In this document: one piece after another, positions 9,116 to 17,567 of the stretch
How the letters are laid out: every line of letters begins with the position of its first letter
Numbering within the stretch: position 1 is the stretch's first letter
Assembly (NCBI GenBank): GCA_945874665.1
Contig: CAMCHJ010000015.1
Span: 1 to 47,078 of the forward strand
DNA: 47,078 nucleotides
Direction: 5' to 3'
From: Chitinophaga pinensis
GTDB lineage: Bacteria > Bacteroidota > Bacteroidia > UBA7662
Position numbers and translations under genes: made by a program
The notes under the pieces: generated by a model
The model's input: the letters and a program-made list of their open reading frames with translations, nothing else
Database searches by the model: none
What the model was told of the DNA's origin: nothing

Positions 9116-11493
9116 TATTTGAAGGTGATTATTTCGAAGCTGTTGGGCGCCAAGGTGGTAATTAACATTTTACCATCTTGCATGGCTACAGGATGGCCAA
9201 AATGCCCCATTACTTCCTGCATCCGCAAATGCTTGGGCAAGGGCAGATTGAGGGTTGCAGGCTTATTGCTCTTATTGAAACAAACAATCACGCCTTCTCC
9301 AAAAAATGAGCGCAAATAGGCCATTTGCTGTTCGCCTTCGAGTAAAAACTCAGTTTCGCCATAGTTGAGCGCCATGCTGTTGCGACGCATTTGCAGCACG
9401 GTTTCGAGGCGATAGCGGGTGCTGGCTTCGTTATCGGTCCAGTTATCGAATTTCATTGGCCGGCGGTTGTCAGGGTCACCAGCGCCTACCATGCCAATGT
9501 CGTCGCCAGCATACACCACAGGCACTCCTGGAATGGTGCTGATGAATACCAGCAATTGCTGCAATTTAAGATAGCCCACCGGGTCTATTATTTGCACATC
9601 GCGCTCCCAGCCGGCGGCAATTGGGTCTTCGTCGAAGGCCAGTGCACCCGACGCAAAACTGATGAAGCGCGGCAAATCATGGTTGCCACTGATGTTGCCC
9701 ATGAGGTTGTGGTAACCATAGTAGCGAAAACTCTCGTCGAGCGACTGACTGAGGCGGGTAAACGACTGCCCGTCTTCGGCAAACACCGAACGCGCATCAA
9801 AATACAGGTTAAAATCAAACTGCCCGTCTAACATACCGCTGCCAATGTAACTGCCAATGAGCTGGCGCGAGCCAAAGGTTTCGCCAATCTGATACAGGGA
9901 CCGCGGTTTGCCAGCCAACACCCGCTGTTTGATTTTTTGGGTGAGCCGACGCCAAAAAACCTCCGGAATGTGCTTGGTGGCATCGTGCCTAAAGCCATCA
10001 AAACCATAGTTCTCCATCCAAAAAAGCGCACTGTCGGTCATGGCTTCAATGACCTCTGGGCGCTCCAAATCAAGGGTCGGCATAAACGAATCGAACCAAG
10101 TGGTTAACCGGTGCTCATCCCAAATGCGGATGTTTTTACGCCCATCAGGCAAATCGAGCTGCGTTTTCCAATCAGGGCGCTGCTGCATCAGCGGGTGCTC
10201 CTGGTGCACATGGTTGGCCACATAATCGAGTAGCACGCTGATGCCGTTGGCATGCGCCACATCTAACAGCTCTTTTAATTCGTCGGAAGTGCCCATGCGG
10301 TGATCTACCAAACTCGACGAAATTGGCCAGTAGCCATGGTAGCCTGAATACATGCGGTTCGGCTTGGGCCATTCGCGGTAGGCACCAGCAGGATTTTGAG
10401 TGATGGGTGAAATCCACAAACTGTTCACGCCCAAATCCTTAAAAAAGCCACTTTTTATCTTTTCAGTGATGCCTTTGAGGTCGCCACCCCAATAATTGGC
10501 CTTCAAATGCACTTCCGGATGGTCCACCTGCTGGTCGTTGTTCGTATTTCCATTGTGAAAACGGTCCACCATCATAAAATACATCACCTGGGCATGCGCA
10601 TCTTGACGGGTTAAAGCAGCAGCATCTTGCAAAACCGCCCCTTTTTGTAGGGGAATGAGCAAGTCGTTGGCTTCGCCGGCTTCATTATGGGCATAAATAC
10701 GTAAAAAAGAACGCTCCAGGGCTTGCGCAGCCTCTGGTATTTGAATCTGATATTTTCCTTCTTCCCCAGCCGTAACCATGTGGTCGGGAAGCAAGGCGTT
10801 TTGCCAAAAAACAAGCAGCTCACCGGCAGCACGACTCATTTCTACCTCAATAGCGCCTTCTAACAAGGCAGTAGTGCGCAATAAAGGCAGGGTTGCGGGT
10901 TGTGGCGGCAGTACTTCGAGTACCGAATTATACCCGCCAATGCCATTGTCTTTTTTCACTGGGTTGGCAGGATCGAGCATCCATTTGCCATCAACCACCA
11001 ATTGGTAAGGATAATTGCCGGGATCGAGCTGCAAACTGGCTTTCCATACCCCGTTTTGGAGTGTTAAGGTGGTCTTTTCTGAATTCCAATTGTTGATGTC
11101 GCCTACTAAGGAAACTTTTTGAAAGGAGGAATCGCCAGGATGGTAGGTGAAATCAACTGTTTGGCGGCGCGATCGACGCAGCAACAAAGCATATTGCTTG
11201 TCTAGGTGCGTTAAATGCAACACCGAAAGTACCGCTGGTTGCTTCGGATGCACCAACAGCAACTGCTTGCCATCGGCCATACGGGTAGCCGTGAAACCTT
11301 CAGGTGCCTTGATCTCCCCCAAGCCTGCTACATCGAGGAAAAAATCTTCTAAAAAAACGATTGTGCTGTCTTGTTGTAACTGCACCACGCTCGCCAAGCC
11401 TAAAATGGCCTCACCCGTGTTTAATTTTTCTTTTGTGGGCTTACATGCTGCAAACAGGAGCACGGTGGCAAGCAAAAGTCTTGCTTTCATCAT
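9115..11493 (-). CDS. GH13 alpha-amylase/neopullulanase-like lipoprotein
   Basis: A 792-residue exported alpha-glucan hydrolase. The lipobox LFAAC (C17) predicts a lipoprotein. Residues about 110-195 form a CBM48/AMPK-like early-set domain (VGDINNWN, KASLQLDPGNYPYQLVVDG). The GH13 barrel spans about 300-690: LDYVANHVHQEHP (region I), GFRHD with nucleophile D504, YQIGETF with acid E538, and SGNHDLPRF with D606. A beta-sandwich C domain closes the protein. The layout resembles cyclomaltodextrinase/neopullulanase and Sus-type surface or periplasmic amylases, but no SusC/SusD pair is in the window. It is first gene of a two-gene unit with the amidohydrolase; two adjacent ATGs (11493, 11490) are both possible starts. 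Confidence 0.9.
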   Translation of the reverse strand: MMKARLLLATVLLFAACKPTKEKLNTGEAILGLASVVQLQQDSTIVFLEDFFLDVAGLGEIKAPEGFTATRMADGKQLLLVHPKQPAVLSVLHLTHLDKQYALLLRRSRRQTVDFTYHPGDSSFQKVSLVGDINNWNSEKTTLTLQNGVWKASLQLDPGNYPYQLVVDGKWMLDPANPVKKDNGIGGYNSVLEVLPPQPATLPLLRTTALLEGAIEVEMSRAAGELLVFWQNALLPDHMVTAGEEGKYQIQIPEAAQALERSFLRIYAHNEAGEANDLLIPLQKGAVLQDAAALTRQDAHAQVMYFMMVDRFHNGNTNNDQQVDHPEVHLKANYWGGDLKGITEKIKSGFFKDLGVNSLWISPITQNPAGAYREWPKPNRMYSGYHGYWPISSSLVDHRMGTSDELKELLDVAHANGISVLLDYVANHVHQEHPLMQQRPDWKTQLDLPDGRKNIRIWDEHRLTTWFDSFMPTLDLERPEVIEAMTDSALFWMENYGFDGFRHDATKHIPEVFWRRLTQKIKQRVLAGKPRSLYQIGETFGSRQLIGSYIGSGMLDGQFDFNLYFDARSVFAEDGQSFTRLSQSLDESFRYYGYHNLMGNISGNHDLPRFISFASGALAFDEDPIAAGWERDVQIIDPVGYLKLQQLLVFISTIPGVPVVYAGDDIGMVGAGDPDNRRPMKFDNWTDNEASTRYRLETVLQMRRNSMALNYGETEFLLEGEQQMAYLRSFFGEGVIVCFNKSNKPATLNLPLPKHLRMQEVMGHFGHPVAMQDGKMLITTLAPNSFEIITFK

Positions 11494-11559
11494 ATCAGAT
11501 TTAGAAGGGCAAACTACAAAAAAGCAATGAAATTGCGTTATCTCAGGGAGTTGGCAGCC

Positions 11560-12231
11560 TTAGTGCTGGGAAAAACTTTCGGTTTTTAACAGCGGACAAA
11601 GCTTATAGCGAGGGTCTTGGGTATCGGCATACAAGGCTTCGATCAGGGCCCGTACTTCCTGCAAGCCAATTTCGGTCGCCCACTCAAAAGGACCTTTGGG
11701 GTAATTGGTGCCAAGTTTCATGCCCAAATCGATGTCGGCTTTGCTCGCCGTGCCCTCCTGCAAGGTGTAATAGGCCTCGTTAATGATCATCGAAATAACC
11801 CGCGGCGTTACCATGCCCACGCGATCGGCTACCAACAAATAACGAACCCCCAAAGCCGCGCACTTTTCTTGCAACAACGCCTTGGCATTTTCGGTGGCAA
11901 TGCTCATTTCCCAAGGTTCAGCTGCCAAGCACCCTGGCCAGGCATTGAGTCCTGCCACGTTAAAAAGCGGCAAACGCACGCCCAAATCCGAAGCCACCGC
12001 CTGCAATTGCACACGGTTGGCATGCAACATAAAAAAGGTGTTGGGCTGGGTGGAGTACAGACCTAAGCGATCGCGATGGGTGTCAAATTCTGTATCCATC
12101 ACCAAATCAATGCCCTGCAAGTCAGCTGCACCTACGGTTGTGCCGGCAGGATGACGCTGAAGCTGGTGGCCAGTTAGTTTTTCGGTTAAACCAACAAGGC
12201 GATTTTCGGGACCAATAAGTAGTATCTGCAT
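11560..12231 (-). CDS. 3-hydroxyacyl-CoA dehydrogenase C-terminal-domain-like protein
   Basis: A 223-residue soluble protein. Residues about 132-210 match the C-terminal dimerisation/substrate domain of 3-hydroxyacyl-CoA dehydrogenases: VTPRVISMIINEAYYTLQEG, followed by DIDLGMKLGTNYPKGPFEWA. The N-terminal 130 residues begin with a Rossmann-like strand (MQILLIGPENRLVGL), but the glycine-rich loop is not a good GxGxxG and the usual catalytic SSNTS block is absent. It may bind a nucleotide weakly or be a degenerate family member. It is divergent from ridA with a 38-base spacer. I would not assign a reaction; a role in acyl-CoA metabolism is inference. Confidence 0.65.
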   Translation of the reverse strand: MQILLIGPENRLVGLTEKLTGHQLQRHPAGTTVGAADLQGIDLVMDTEFDTHRDRLGLYSTQPNTFFMLHANRVQLQAVASDLGVRLPLFNVAGLNAWPGCLAAEPWEMSIATENAKALLQEKCAALGVRYLLVADRVGMVTPRVISMIINEAYYTLQEGTASKADIDLGMKLGTNYPKGPFEWATEIGLQEVRALIEALYADTQDPRYKLCPLLKTESFSQH

Positions 12232-12239
12232 GGGTATCG

Positions 12240-12258
12240 TATATTCGCTGTAAAGATA
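12240..12258. promoter_or_regulatory. Overlapping divergent -7 candidates (3HCDH-like gene and ridA)
   Basis: On the plus strand TATATTCG (12240-12247) lies 22 bases before the ridA ATG. On the minus strand TATCTTTA (12251-12258) lies 19 bases before the ATG of the gene at 12231. Both are one mismatch from TAnnTTTG and they sit back to back in a 38-base spacer. Confidence 0.35.
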
Positions 12259-12269
12259 ACCTTAGCAGC

Positions 12270-12644
12270 ATGCAAATCATAACCTCTTCGAAAGCCCCTG
12301 CACCTATTGGCCCGTACAACCAAGCCGTAATTCACAATGGCATTTTATACATGTCGGGACAAATTGCCATCGACCCCGCCACAGGCAACTTGGTGCTCGA
12401 TAATATACAGACCGAAACCCACCAAGTGATGCGCAATTTGCAAGCGGTTTTGGAAGCAGCAGGTACCCATTTCAATAAAGCCATCAAAACCACGATTTTT
12501 TTGAGCGATATGGCGCATTTTACCGAGGTAAATGAAGTATACGGCGGGTTTTTCGACGGACATTACCCAGCACGCGAAACCGTGGCGGTTAAAGGCTTGC
12601 CAAAAGGGGTGAATGTGGAGATTTCGATGCTGGTAGCCATTTAA
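12270..12644 (+). CDS. ridA: RidA family reactive imine/enamine deaminase
   Basis: A 124-residue YjgF/YER057c/UK114 protein that hydrolyses reactive 2-aminoacrylate-type enamines or imines released by PLP enzymes. It has the standard family length and motifs: SSKAPAPIGPYNQAV at the N-terminus, YMSGQIAIDPATG, the MRNLQAVLEAAG helix, and PARETVAVKGLPKGVNVEISMLVAI at the C-terminus, which carries the conserved arginine (R105 in the family) and the closing glutamate. These make it an archetypal RidA rather than a Rid2-7 relative. The stop overlaps the convergent WG-repeat gene's stop by four bases. Confidence 0.93.
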   Translation: MQIITSSKAPAPIGPYNQAVIHNGILYMSGQIAIDPATGNLVLDNIQTETHQVMRNLQAVLEAAGTHFNKAIKTTIFLSDMAHFTEVNEVYGGFFDGHYPARETVAVKGLPKGVNVEISMLVAI

Positions 12645-13378
12645 TCTACCGGCTCACCTTCAATATCTATCACCAGTTTGCGGCCATTTAACACTGCCTC
12701 GGCCACTCCTTTTTTAAATTCGCCCAATTGATCGAATTTCGGCTCGATTTGGAGGCGGCCCGACTGGTGAAAAAGTCCCCATTTACCCTTGCGCTGCACA
12801 CGCACCAAACCCTCATCAAAATTGCCTATTTGATCATAGTCGAACGGAATGATCTGCGCGCCATTTTCGTCAATAATGCCGTATTTGCCTTTGCGTTTAG
12901 CCCGGTAATAGCCTAAACCCAAGTCATCGAGTGCTTCTAATTTCGGCGCAACCACCCATTTAAGCGCGTCGTTCAATAAGCCCCAGCGGCCTTTGAGCTG
13001 CGCAATGGCCCGACCATTTTCGAAATTTTGCAGCTGTTGTAGCTTGATTTTGCTTTTCCAGCGGCCGCTTTCATCAATGTAACCTATGGTTGTGCCCTCT
13101 ATGGCCATGGCCCGGCCATCCTCAAAACGATCAATAAAATCGAATTTCACTGGGATAACCTCGAGCCCAGCGCGGTTTAAGTACCCGGTCTTCTCCGCTC
13201 GATAAGCCCGTGCCCAACCCCCTTCGAAAGGTTCAATGTCATCATAAACGGCAGCAATTACCACTTTGCCATGGGTGTCTTTAGCTCCTTTGAAGTTATT
13301 TTGGTAAAAAAAAGTCAGTTCCTGGGCCGATGAAAGGGCTGCACTGAACAACAGGAATAAAAAGATCAAAAAAGGCAT
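12641..13378 (-). CDS. Secreted WG-repeat protein
   Basis: A 245-residue exported protein made of repeated WG/KWG-type units, a motif common in Bacteroidota surface proteins whose function is unknown. After the signal peptide (MPFLIFLFLLFSAALSSAQ) about seven units follow, each roughly 25-35 residues, with cores such as KTGYLNRAG, TIGYIDESG, RWGLLNDA, KYGIIDENG and KWGLFHQSG, each followed by a segment like IIPFDYDQIGNF. The 13378 start is chosen because it begins the signal peptide and lies downstream of an exact -7 box at 13408-13415; the ATG at 13438 would precede that box. No catalytic residues can be seen. Single gene. Confidence 0.82.
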   Translation of the reverse strand: MPFLIFLFLLFSAALSSAQELTFFYQNNFKGAKDTHGKVVIAAVYDDIEPFEGGWARAYRAEKTGYLNRAGLEVIPVKFDFIDRFEDGRAMAIEGTTIGYIDESGRWKSKIKLQQLQNFENGRAIAQLKGRWGLLNDALKWVVAPKLEALDDLGLGYYRAKRKGKYGIIDENGAQIIPFDYDQIGNFDEGLVRVQRKGKWGLFHQSGRLQIEPKFDQLGEFKKGVAEAVLNGRKLVIDIEGEPVD

Positions 13379-13407
13379 AAAAAAAGGCCGGACTTGTGCC
13401 CAACCTT

Positions 13408-13415
13408 CAAATTTA
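13408..13415 (-). promoter_or_regulatory. Candidate -7 box of the WG-repeat gene
   Basis: TAAATTTG on the minus strand is an exact TAnnTTTG match 29 bases before the ATG at 13378. It argues against the longer reading frame starting at 13438. Confidence 0.5.
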
Positions 13416-13458
13416 CATATCGTATGGAATTGGTTCATGGTGCCTACACCTGCTTATG

Positions 13459-13962
13459 CTAAGACAATAAAACCTTTACGCCTGCGTCGTCAAACTCAAT
13501 TTGCACATTGTCTTGGAGGGTGGTGGCCAAACTCAAGCCCATAAAATCAGCATGCACTGGATAAGTTTTGTGTGCACGATCAACCAATACTGCAATTTGC
13601 AAGCGCTTGTAAAGCTCGCTCATAAAGGGCTTGAGGGCATACAACAAGGTACGTCCTGTATGAGCCACATCGTCTACCACCACCACAACGCCGTTTTTCC
13701 AATCTACCGGGTTTACACCCGTAGTAATTTCATCACAAACGGGATTGTCTTTGTTTAGGCGGATGTACGTCACCACGACTTCCATGCCCGAAATCTCGTG
13801 CAAATCGGCAGCCAATAGCTCGGCCAACTGCAAACCGCGATTTTTAACCCCTGCGAGTAAAATACGCTTTTCATCAAAATTGGCTTCCCAAATTTGAAAG
13901 GCCAAGCGGCGAATTTTCTGCTTTACTTGCTCGGGTTGGAGGATAATGGTGGGCTGCGACAT
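13459..13962 (-). CDS. pyrR: PyrR-like phosphoribosyltransferase
   Basis: A 167-residue type I phosphoribosyltransferase. The PRPP-binding loop VVVVVDDVAHTGRTLLYAL is intact. The flanking blocks ILLAGVKNRGLQLAELLA and IAVLVDRAHKTYPVHADFMGLSLATT match the PyrR family (uracil phosphoribosyltransferase/pyr regulator) better than hypoxanthine or orotate enzymes. Family members interconvert uracil and UMP and, in Firmicutes, bind pyr mRNA; RNA regulation is not shown in Bacteroidota and no pyr genes are adjacent. The start at 13962 leaves a 10-base gap to ettA; the longer frame from 14019 would overlap ettA. It is the distal gene of an ettA-pyrR unit. Symbol by family resemblance. Confidence 0.75.
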   Translation of the reverse strand: MSQPTIILQPEQVKQKIRRLAFQIWEANFDEKRILLAGVKNRGLQLAELLAADLHEISGMEVVVTYIRLNKDNPVCDEITTGVNPVDWKNGVVVVVDDVAHTGRTLLYALKPFMSELYKRLQIAVLVDRAHKTYPVHADFMGLSLATTLQDNVQIEFDDAGVKVLLS

Positions 13963-13972
13963 GGTTATTGGC

Positions 13973-15646
13973 TTAAGCGCGTCCGCTAAGATCGCGATAT
14001 TTATTTTTACGGATGGCATTGTCGCCTTTGCGTTTCTTCAAATTTTCTTCGTACTCACTGTAGTTACCGTCGAAGAAGTAAAATTCACCGTTGCCTTCGA
14101 AAGCGAGCATGTGCGTACACACCCGGTCGAGGAACCAGCGGTCGTGCGAAATGATGACCGCGCAACCTGCAAAGTTTTCGATGGCTTCTTCCAAAGCACG
14201 CAACGTATTTACGTCGATGTCGTTGGTAGGTTCATCAAGCAGCAATACGTTGGCACCCTGCTTGAGGGTCATGGCTAAGTGCACACGGTTGCGCTCACCG
14301 CCTGATAGCTCCTTGAGTTTTTTGCTCTGGTCTTGACCCGTAAAGTTGAATTTACCGATGTAAGCTCGTGAATTGACCTGGCGACCGGCCAACATCATCA
14401 TTTCGGTGCCGCCTGAAATCACTTCAAACACGCTCTTTTCGGGATCAAGGCCATCGTGCGACTGGTCCACATAAGCTATCTGCACGGTCTCGCCTACGTT
14501 AAAGTCGCCCGCATCTGGCTTTTCCAATCCCATCACCATTTTAAAAAGGGTGGTTTTACCTACGCCATTCGGACCAATGATACCCACTACCCCAGCCGGT
14601 GGCAATGAAAAATTAAGGTCTTTGATCAACTCCCGATCGCCAAAACCTTTATTCACACCCATCGCTTCAATCACCACATTGCCGAGGCGCGGTCCAGCTG
14701 GAATAAACAATTCTAACTTCATTTCCTGCTCCTTGGCATCCTCATTTAAGAGGCTATTGTAGGCGCTTATACGAGCTTTTGACTTAGCGTGACGGGCTTT
14801 AGGCGCCATTCGTACCCATTCCAACTCGCGCTGGAGGGTCTTTTGGCGCTTGCTTTCACTTTTCTCTTCTTGCGCTAAACGCCTGCTTTTTTGATCCAAC
14901 CAACTCGAATAATTGCCTTCAAAAGGAATGCCTTCGCCCCGGTCGAGCTCCAAAATCCATCCTGCCACATTGTCGAGGAAGTAACGGTCGTGCGTTACAG
15001 CAATAACGGTGCCTTTGTAACGCTGCAAATGCTGCTCCAACCAGTCGATGCTCTCGGCATCCAAGTGGTTGGTAGGTTCGTCGAGTAGTAATACGTCCGG
15101 CTCCTGCAACAACAAGCGGCAGAGGGCCACACGGCGGCGCTCGCCACCCGACAAAACACCAATTTTGGAGTCAGCAGGCGGGCACATCAGCGCTTCCATG
15201 GCCATCTCCAAACGGTGGTCGATGGTCCAAGCATTGGCTGCATCCAGCTTTTCCTGCACCTCAGCCTGGCGGGCGAGCAACTTATCAAAATCGGCATCAG
15301 CATCGCCAAAAGCCTCGTTAATTTGGTCAAACTCTTTTAGCAAATCCATCACCTCCTGCACACCTTCCTGCACAATCTCTTTAACGGTTTTATTGGGATC
15401 GAGTTGAGGCTCCTGCGACAAATAACCCACGGTGTAGCCCGGCGAAAACACCACTTCGCCGTTGTAGGATTTGTCGAGACCAGCAATAATTTTCAGCAAA
15501 GTAGACTTACCCGAGCCGTTTAAACCCAAAACGCCAATTTTGGCACCGTAGAAAAACGACAAATAAATGTCCTGGAGGATGGTTTTACCCGATGGGATGG
15601 TCTTGCTGAGACCGGCCATCGAAAAGATGATCTTGTGATCTGACAT
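13973..15646 (-). CDS. ettA: ABC-F translation factor EttA (energy-dependent translational throttle)
   Basis: A 557-residue cytoplasmic protein with two ABC ATPase domains and no membrane segment. Domain 1 has Walker A GLNGSGKST and signature LSGGERRRVALCRLLL with LLLDEPTNHLDAESI; domain 2 has GPNGVGKTT, LSGGERNRVHLAMTL and LLLDEPTNDIDV. The linker between the domains and the arm insertion of domain 1 (about 95-135) are EttA-like, as is the total length (E. coli EttA is 555). EttA binds the ribosomal E site and gates the first elongation step according to ATP/ADP. The ATG at 15646 is preferred to a TTG two codons earlier. First gene of a unit with pyrR. Confidence 0.94.
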   Translation of the reverse strand: MSDHKIIFSMAGLSKTIPSGKTILQDIYLSFFYGAKIGVLGLNGSGKSTLLKIIAGLDKSYNGEVVFSPGYTVGYLSQEPQLDPNKTVKEIVQEGVQEVMDLLKEFDQINEAFGDADADFDKLLARQAEVQEKLDAANAWTIDHRLEMAMEALMCPPADSKIGVLSGGERRRVALCRLLLQEPDVLLLDEPTNHLDAESIDWLEQHLQRYKGTVIAVTHDRYFLDNVAGWILELDRGEGIPFEGNYSSWLDQKSRRLAQEEKSESKRQKTLQRELEWVRMAPKARHAKSKARISAYNSLLNEDAKEQEMKLELFIPAGPRLGNVVIEAMGVNKGFGDRELIKDLNFSLPPAGVVGIIGPNGVGKTTLFKMVMGLEKPDAGDFNVGETVQIAYVDQSHDGLDPEKSVFEVISGGTEMMMLAGRQVNSRAYIGKFNFTGQDQSKKLKELSGGERNRVHLAMTLKQGANVLLLDEPTNDIDVNTLRALEEAIENFAGCAVIISHDRWFLDRVCTHMLAFEGNGEFYFFDGNYSEYEENLKKRKGDNAIRKNKYRDLSGRA

Positions 15647-15663
15647 ATTCAAAAATTATGGGG

Positions 15664-15695
15664 CAAAGATAGGCTATTCGGGACTTCTATGCCAA
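15664..15695 (-). promoter_or_regulatory. Candidate promoter of ettA
   Basis: Minus-strand TATCTTTG (15664-15671) is an exact TAnnTTTG, with a TTG (15693-15695) 21 bases upstream as a possible -33 element. The box ends 17 bases before the ATG at 15646. Confidence 0.55.
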
Positions 15696-15770
15696 GCGCA
15701 TTGCGGTTTAACAATTATAATTACTGCTGCACAAAAACACCAAGCGAGAGCAGCGTAAAAGTGAATTTAC

Positions 15771-15778
15771 TATATTTG
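15771..15778 (+). promoter_or_regulatory. Candidate -7 box of the GNAT-like gene
   Basis: TATATTTG is an exact TAnnTTTG 16 bases before the ATG at 15795. No -33 TTTG at the usual distance. Confidence 0.45.
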
Positions 15779-15794
15779 AAATACAAACTTTACC

Positions 15795-16862
15795 ATGCCC
15801 CTGCTCGCCCACAGCACCTACACCCTCCGGCCCGACGTGGCTAAAGTGCTGCATAGCACGGTGTACGGACTGCCCGGCAAACTCCGCTACCGCCAACTCG
15901 ATGCTGCCGAAAAATGTGCCCGCATATCTAACACCCGCTGGCTGCTGCTCGAAAAAAATGGCAAGCTTCTGGGCAATGCTGCTGTGCTCGAGCGCAACAG
16001 CCAACTGGCTGGCCAAAAAACGAGTACCGCTTATGTGCGGTATTTGAGCATCCCAGGTGGCGGGCAATCAACCCACAGCAGGACCGCCGAACCCAAGCGC
16101 CACAATCACATCCGCGCGTTGCTGGCAAACGAATTGGCTGCCCAACCGCACAACGATGAGGTTTTGCCGCGGGTACTTTTTGCTTATGTGGAGGCCGACA
16201 ACCTGCCTTCTCAGCAATTGTGTGCTTCGTTTGGATTGCGGTCTTACCGACAACTACGCACCTGCATCAGTTCTCGGTTTTTTACCCGCACCCACCCCCG
16301 TTTTAGGGTTTTGCGGGAAGCTGAGAAACCGCTTGTATTGCAAAAGCTGCAGGAACAATACCAGTCCTACAACTTCTTCTTTGGAGAAGAGCTGTTTGGT
16401 CACGGCGACTATTATGTAATCACCAACGAGCAGGACGAACCGCTACTCGGCTGCCTCGTTTTTAGGTGCGATTGGGAAATTGTAGAGATGCCAGGAGTTG
16501 GTGGATGGCTCATTAAGCACGTTTTTCCACATGTGCCTTTGTTGCGGCGGCTTTTTCCAAAACACCATTTGAGCTTTGCGGCTTTAGAAGGACTGTGGTG
16601 CCCACCCAATCAGCGGCATTTACTAGATGCGCTTTTTGAAGGATGTACGGCGGCTTTAAAGCTACATGTGAGTATGTTTTGGGATGATGCCGCATCGGAA
16701 ATGGGTATGGCCGTCGAAAAATCAGTGAAAAAAGGCCTCATCGGGCACCTCAATGAAACTGTTTATGCCGATATTGTTATGAAAACCTGGCAAAGCACCC
16801 AAGCCCTTGAAACCGCTTTGCAAGAACTGCCAGTGTATGTGTCGGCACACGACCTTACCTAA
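15795..16862 (+). CDS. Hypothetical protein with GNAT acetyltransferase-like fold
   Basis: A 355-residue soluble protein that I do not recognise at family level. The first half looks like a GNAT N-acetyltransferase: residues about 45-65 (WLLLEKNGKLLGNAAVLER) resemble the beta-strand pair before motif A, and residues 125-150 (RVLFAYVEADNLPSQQLCAS followed by FGL) match the motif B region in which a neighbour residue and a short helix close the acetyl-CoA site. The second half may be a further GNAT-like domain (HGDYYVITNEQDEPLLGCLVF). No signal peptide or membrane segment. Single gene between ettA (divergent) and trmH (convergent). Substrate unknown; the GNAT call is structural inference. Confidence 0.6.
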   Translation: MPLLAHSTYTLRPDVAKVLHSTVYGLPGKLRYRQLDAAEKCARISNTRWLLLEKNGKLLGNAAVLERNSQLAGQKTSTAYVRYLSIPGGGQSTHSRTAEPKRHNHIRALLANELAAQPHNDEVLPRVLFAYVEADNLPSQQLCASFGLRSYRQLRTCISSRFFTRTHPRFRVLREAEKPLVLQKLQEQYQSYNFFFGEELFGHGDYYVITNEQDEPLLGCLVFRCDWEIVEMPGVGGWLIKHVFPHVPLLRRLFPKHHLSFAALEGLWCPPNQRHLLDALFEGCTAALKLHVSMFWDDAASEMGMAVEKSVKKGLIGHLNETVYADIVMKTWQSTQALETALQELPVYVSAHDLT

Positions 16863-16885
16863 CCGCCATCGGTACTTTCTACTGA

Positions 16886-17566
16886 CTAACGTGTTTGTCC
16901 CGCCTCAAATGCCCGCACCAGCGCATCGGCATGGCGCACCGATTTCAACAACCAATCCTCGTACAGCGCCTCCGCATCGGCCACTTCAAGCTGCCATTGG
17001 GGCTGCTCACGCTCGAGCCGCTGCCGCAATTGCGCCAGTAAAATACCTGCACTCACACTGATGTTGAAGCTTTCTGTGAAGCCCACCATCGGAATATGTA
17101 TGCGTGCATCGGCCATGGCCAGTATTTGAGGCGCTACGCCCGTACTTTCAGTACCAAAAATAAGCGCAACAGGCTTGCTGAGGTCTAAATTTTCGGCCGT
17201 ACAACTGCCTGGCTGGGGGTCAGTGGCTACCAATTGATACCCGCGGGCCTTCAAAGCACTGTAGCAGCTTGCTGCACCGCCGTTTTCTTTACCATAGGCA
17301 TGCAGTTCGGTCCATTTAGCAGCCCCTCTTGCAATTTTCAAGCTGTATTTCCAGTCGTATAACTCCTGTATCACATGCATTTCTTGCAAACCAAAACACT
17401 CTACCGAACGCAGTACGGCATTGCCATTTTCGGGGTGGTACAGGTTTTCGAGCACCACCGTGAGTTTGCGGGTGCGCTGAGCCAACACCTGCTTCAACTT
17501 ATGGAGCCGTTGGGCGCTGATGTGTTGTTCTAAAAATGCAATGTGCTCCCTGCGCGTGGTGTTCAT
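16886..17566 (-). CDS. trmH: TrmH-family (SpoU) tRNA 2'-O-methyltransferase
   Basis: A 226-residue SPOUT-class methyltransferase that uses S-adenosylmethionine in a trefoil-knot fold. Motif 1 is LENLYHPENGNAVLRSVECF (NxxAxxRS type), motif 2 LIFGTESTGV, and motif 3 IPMVGFTESFNISVSAGILL. The N-terminal extension RTRKLTVVLENL and the C-terminal helical tail resemble tRNA (guanosine-18-2'-O)-methyltransferase TrmH rather than the rRNA enzyme RlmB. The 17566 start gives MNTTRREHIAFLEQH; a longer frame from 17713 would run 146 bases into the upstream gene. It is separated by one base from the stop of the methyltransferase gene upstream, so the two form an operon. Confidence 0.85.
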   Translation of the reverse strand: MNTTRREHIAFLEQHISAQRLHKLKQVLAQRTRKLTVVLENLYHPENGNAVLRSVECFGLQEMHVIQELYDWKYSLKIARGAAKWTELHAYGKENGGAASCYSALKARGYQLVATDPQPGSCTAENLDLSKPVALIFGTESTGVAPQILAMADARIHIPMVGFTESFNISVSAGILLAQLRQRLEREQPQWQLEVADAEALYEDWLLKSVRHADALVRAFEAGQTR

Positions 17567-17567
17567 C

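Noticed and set aside
9391-9831. A 146-codon open frame antisense to the amylase gene
   Set aside because: Shadow of the GH13 barrel; the real gene has all catalytic residues.
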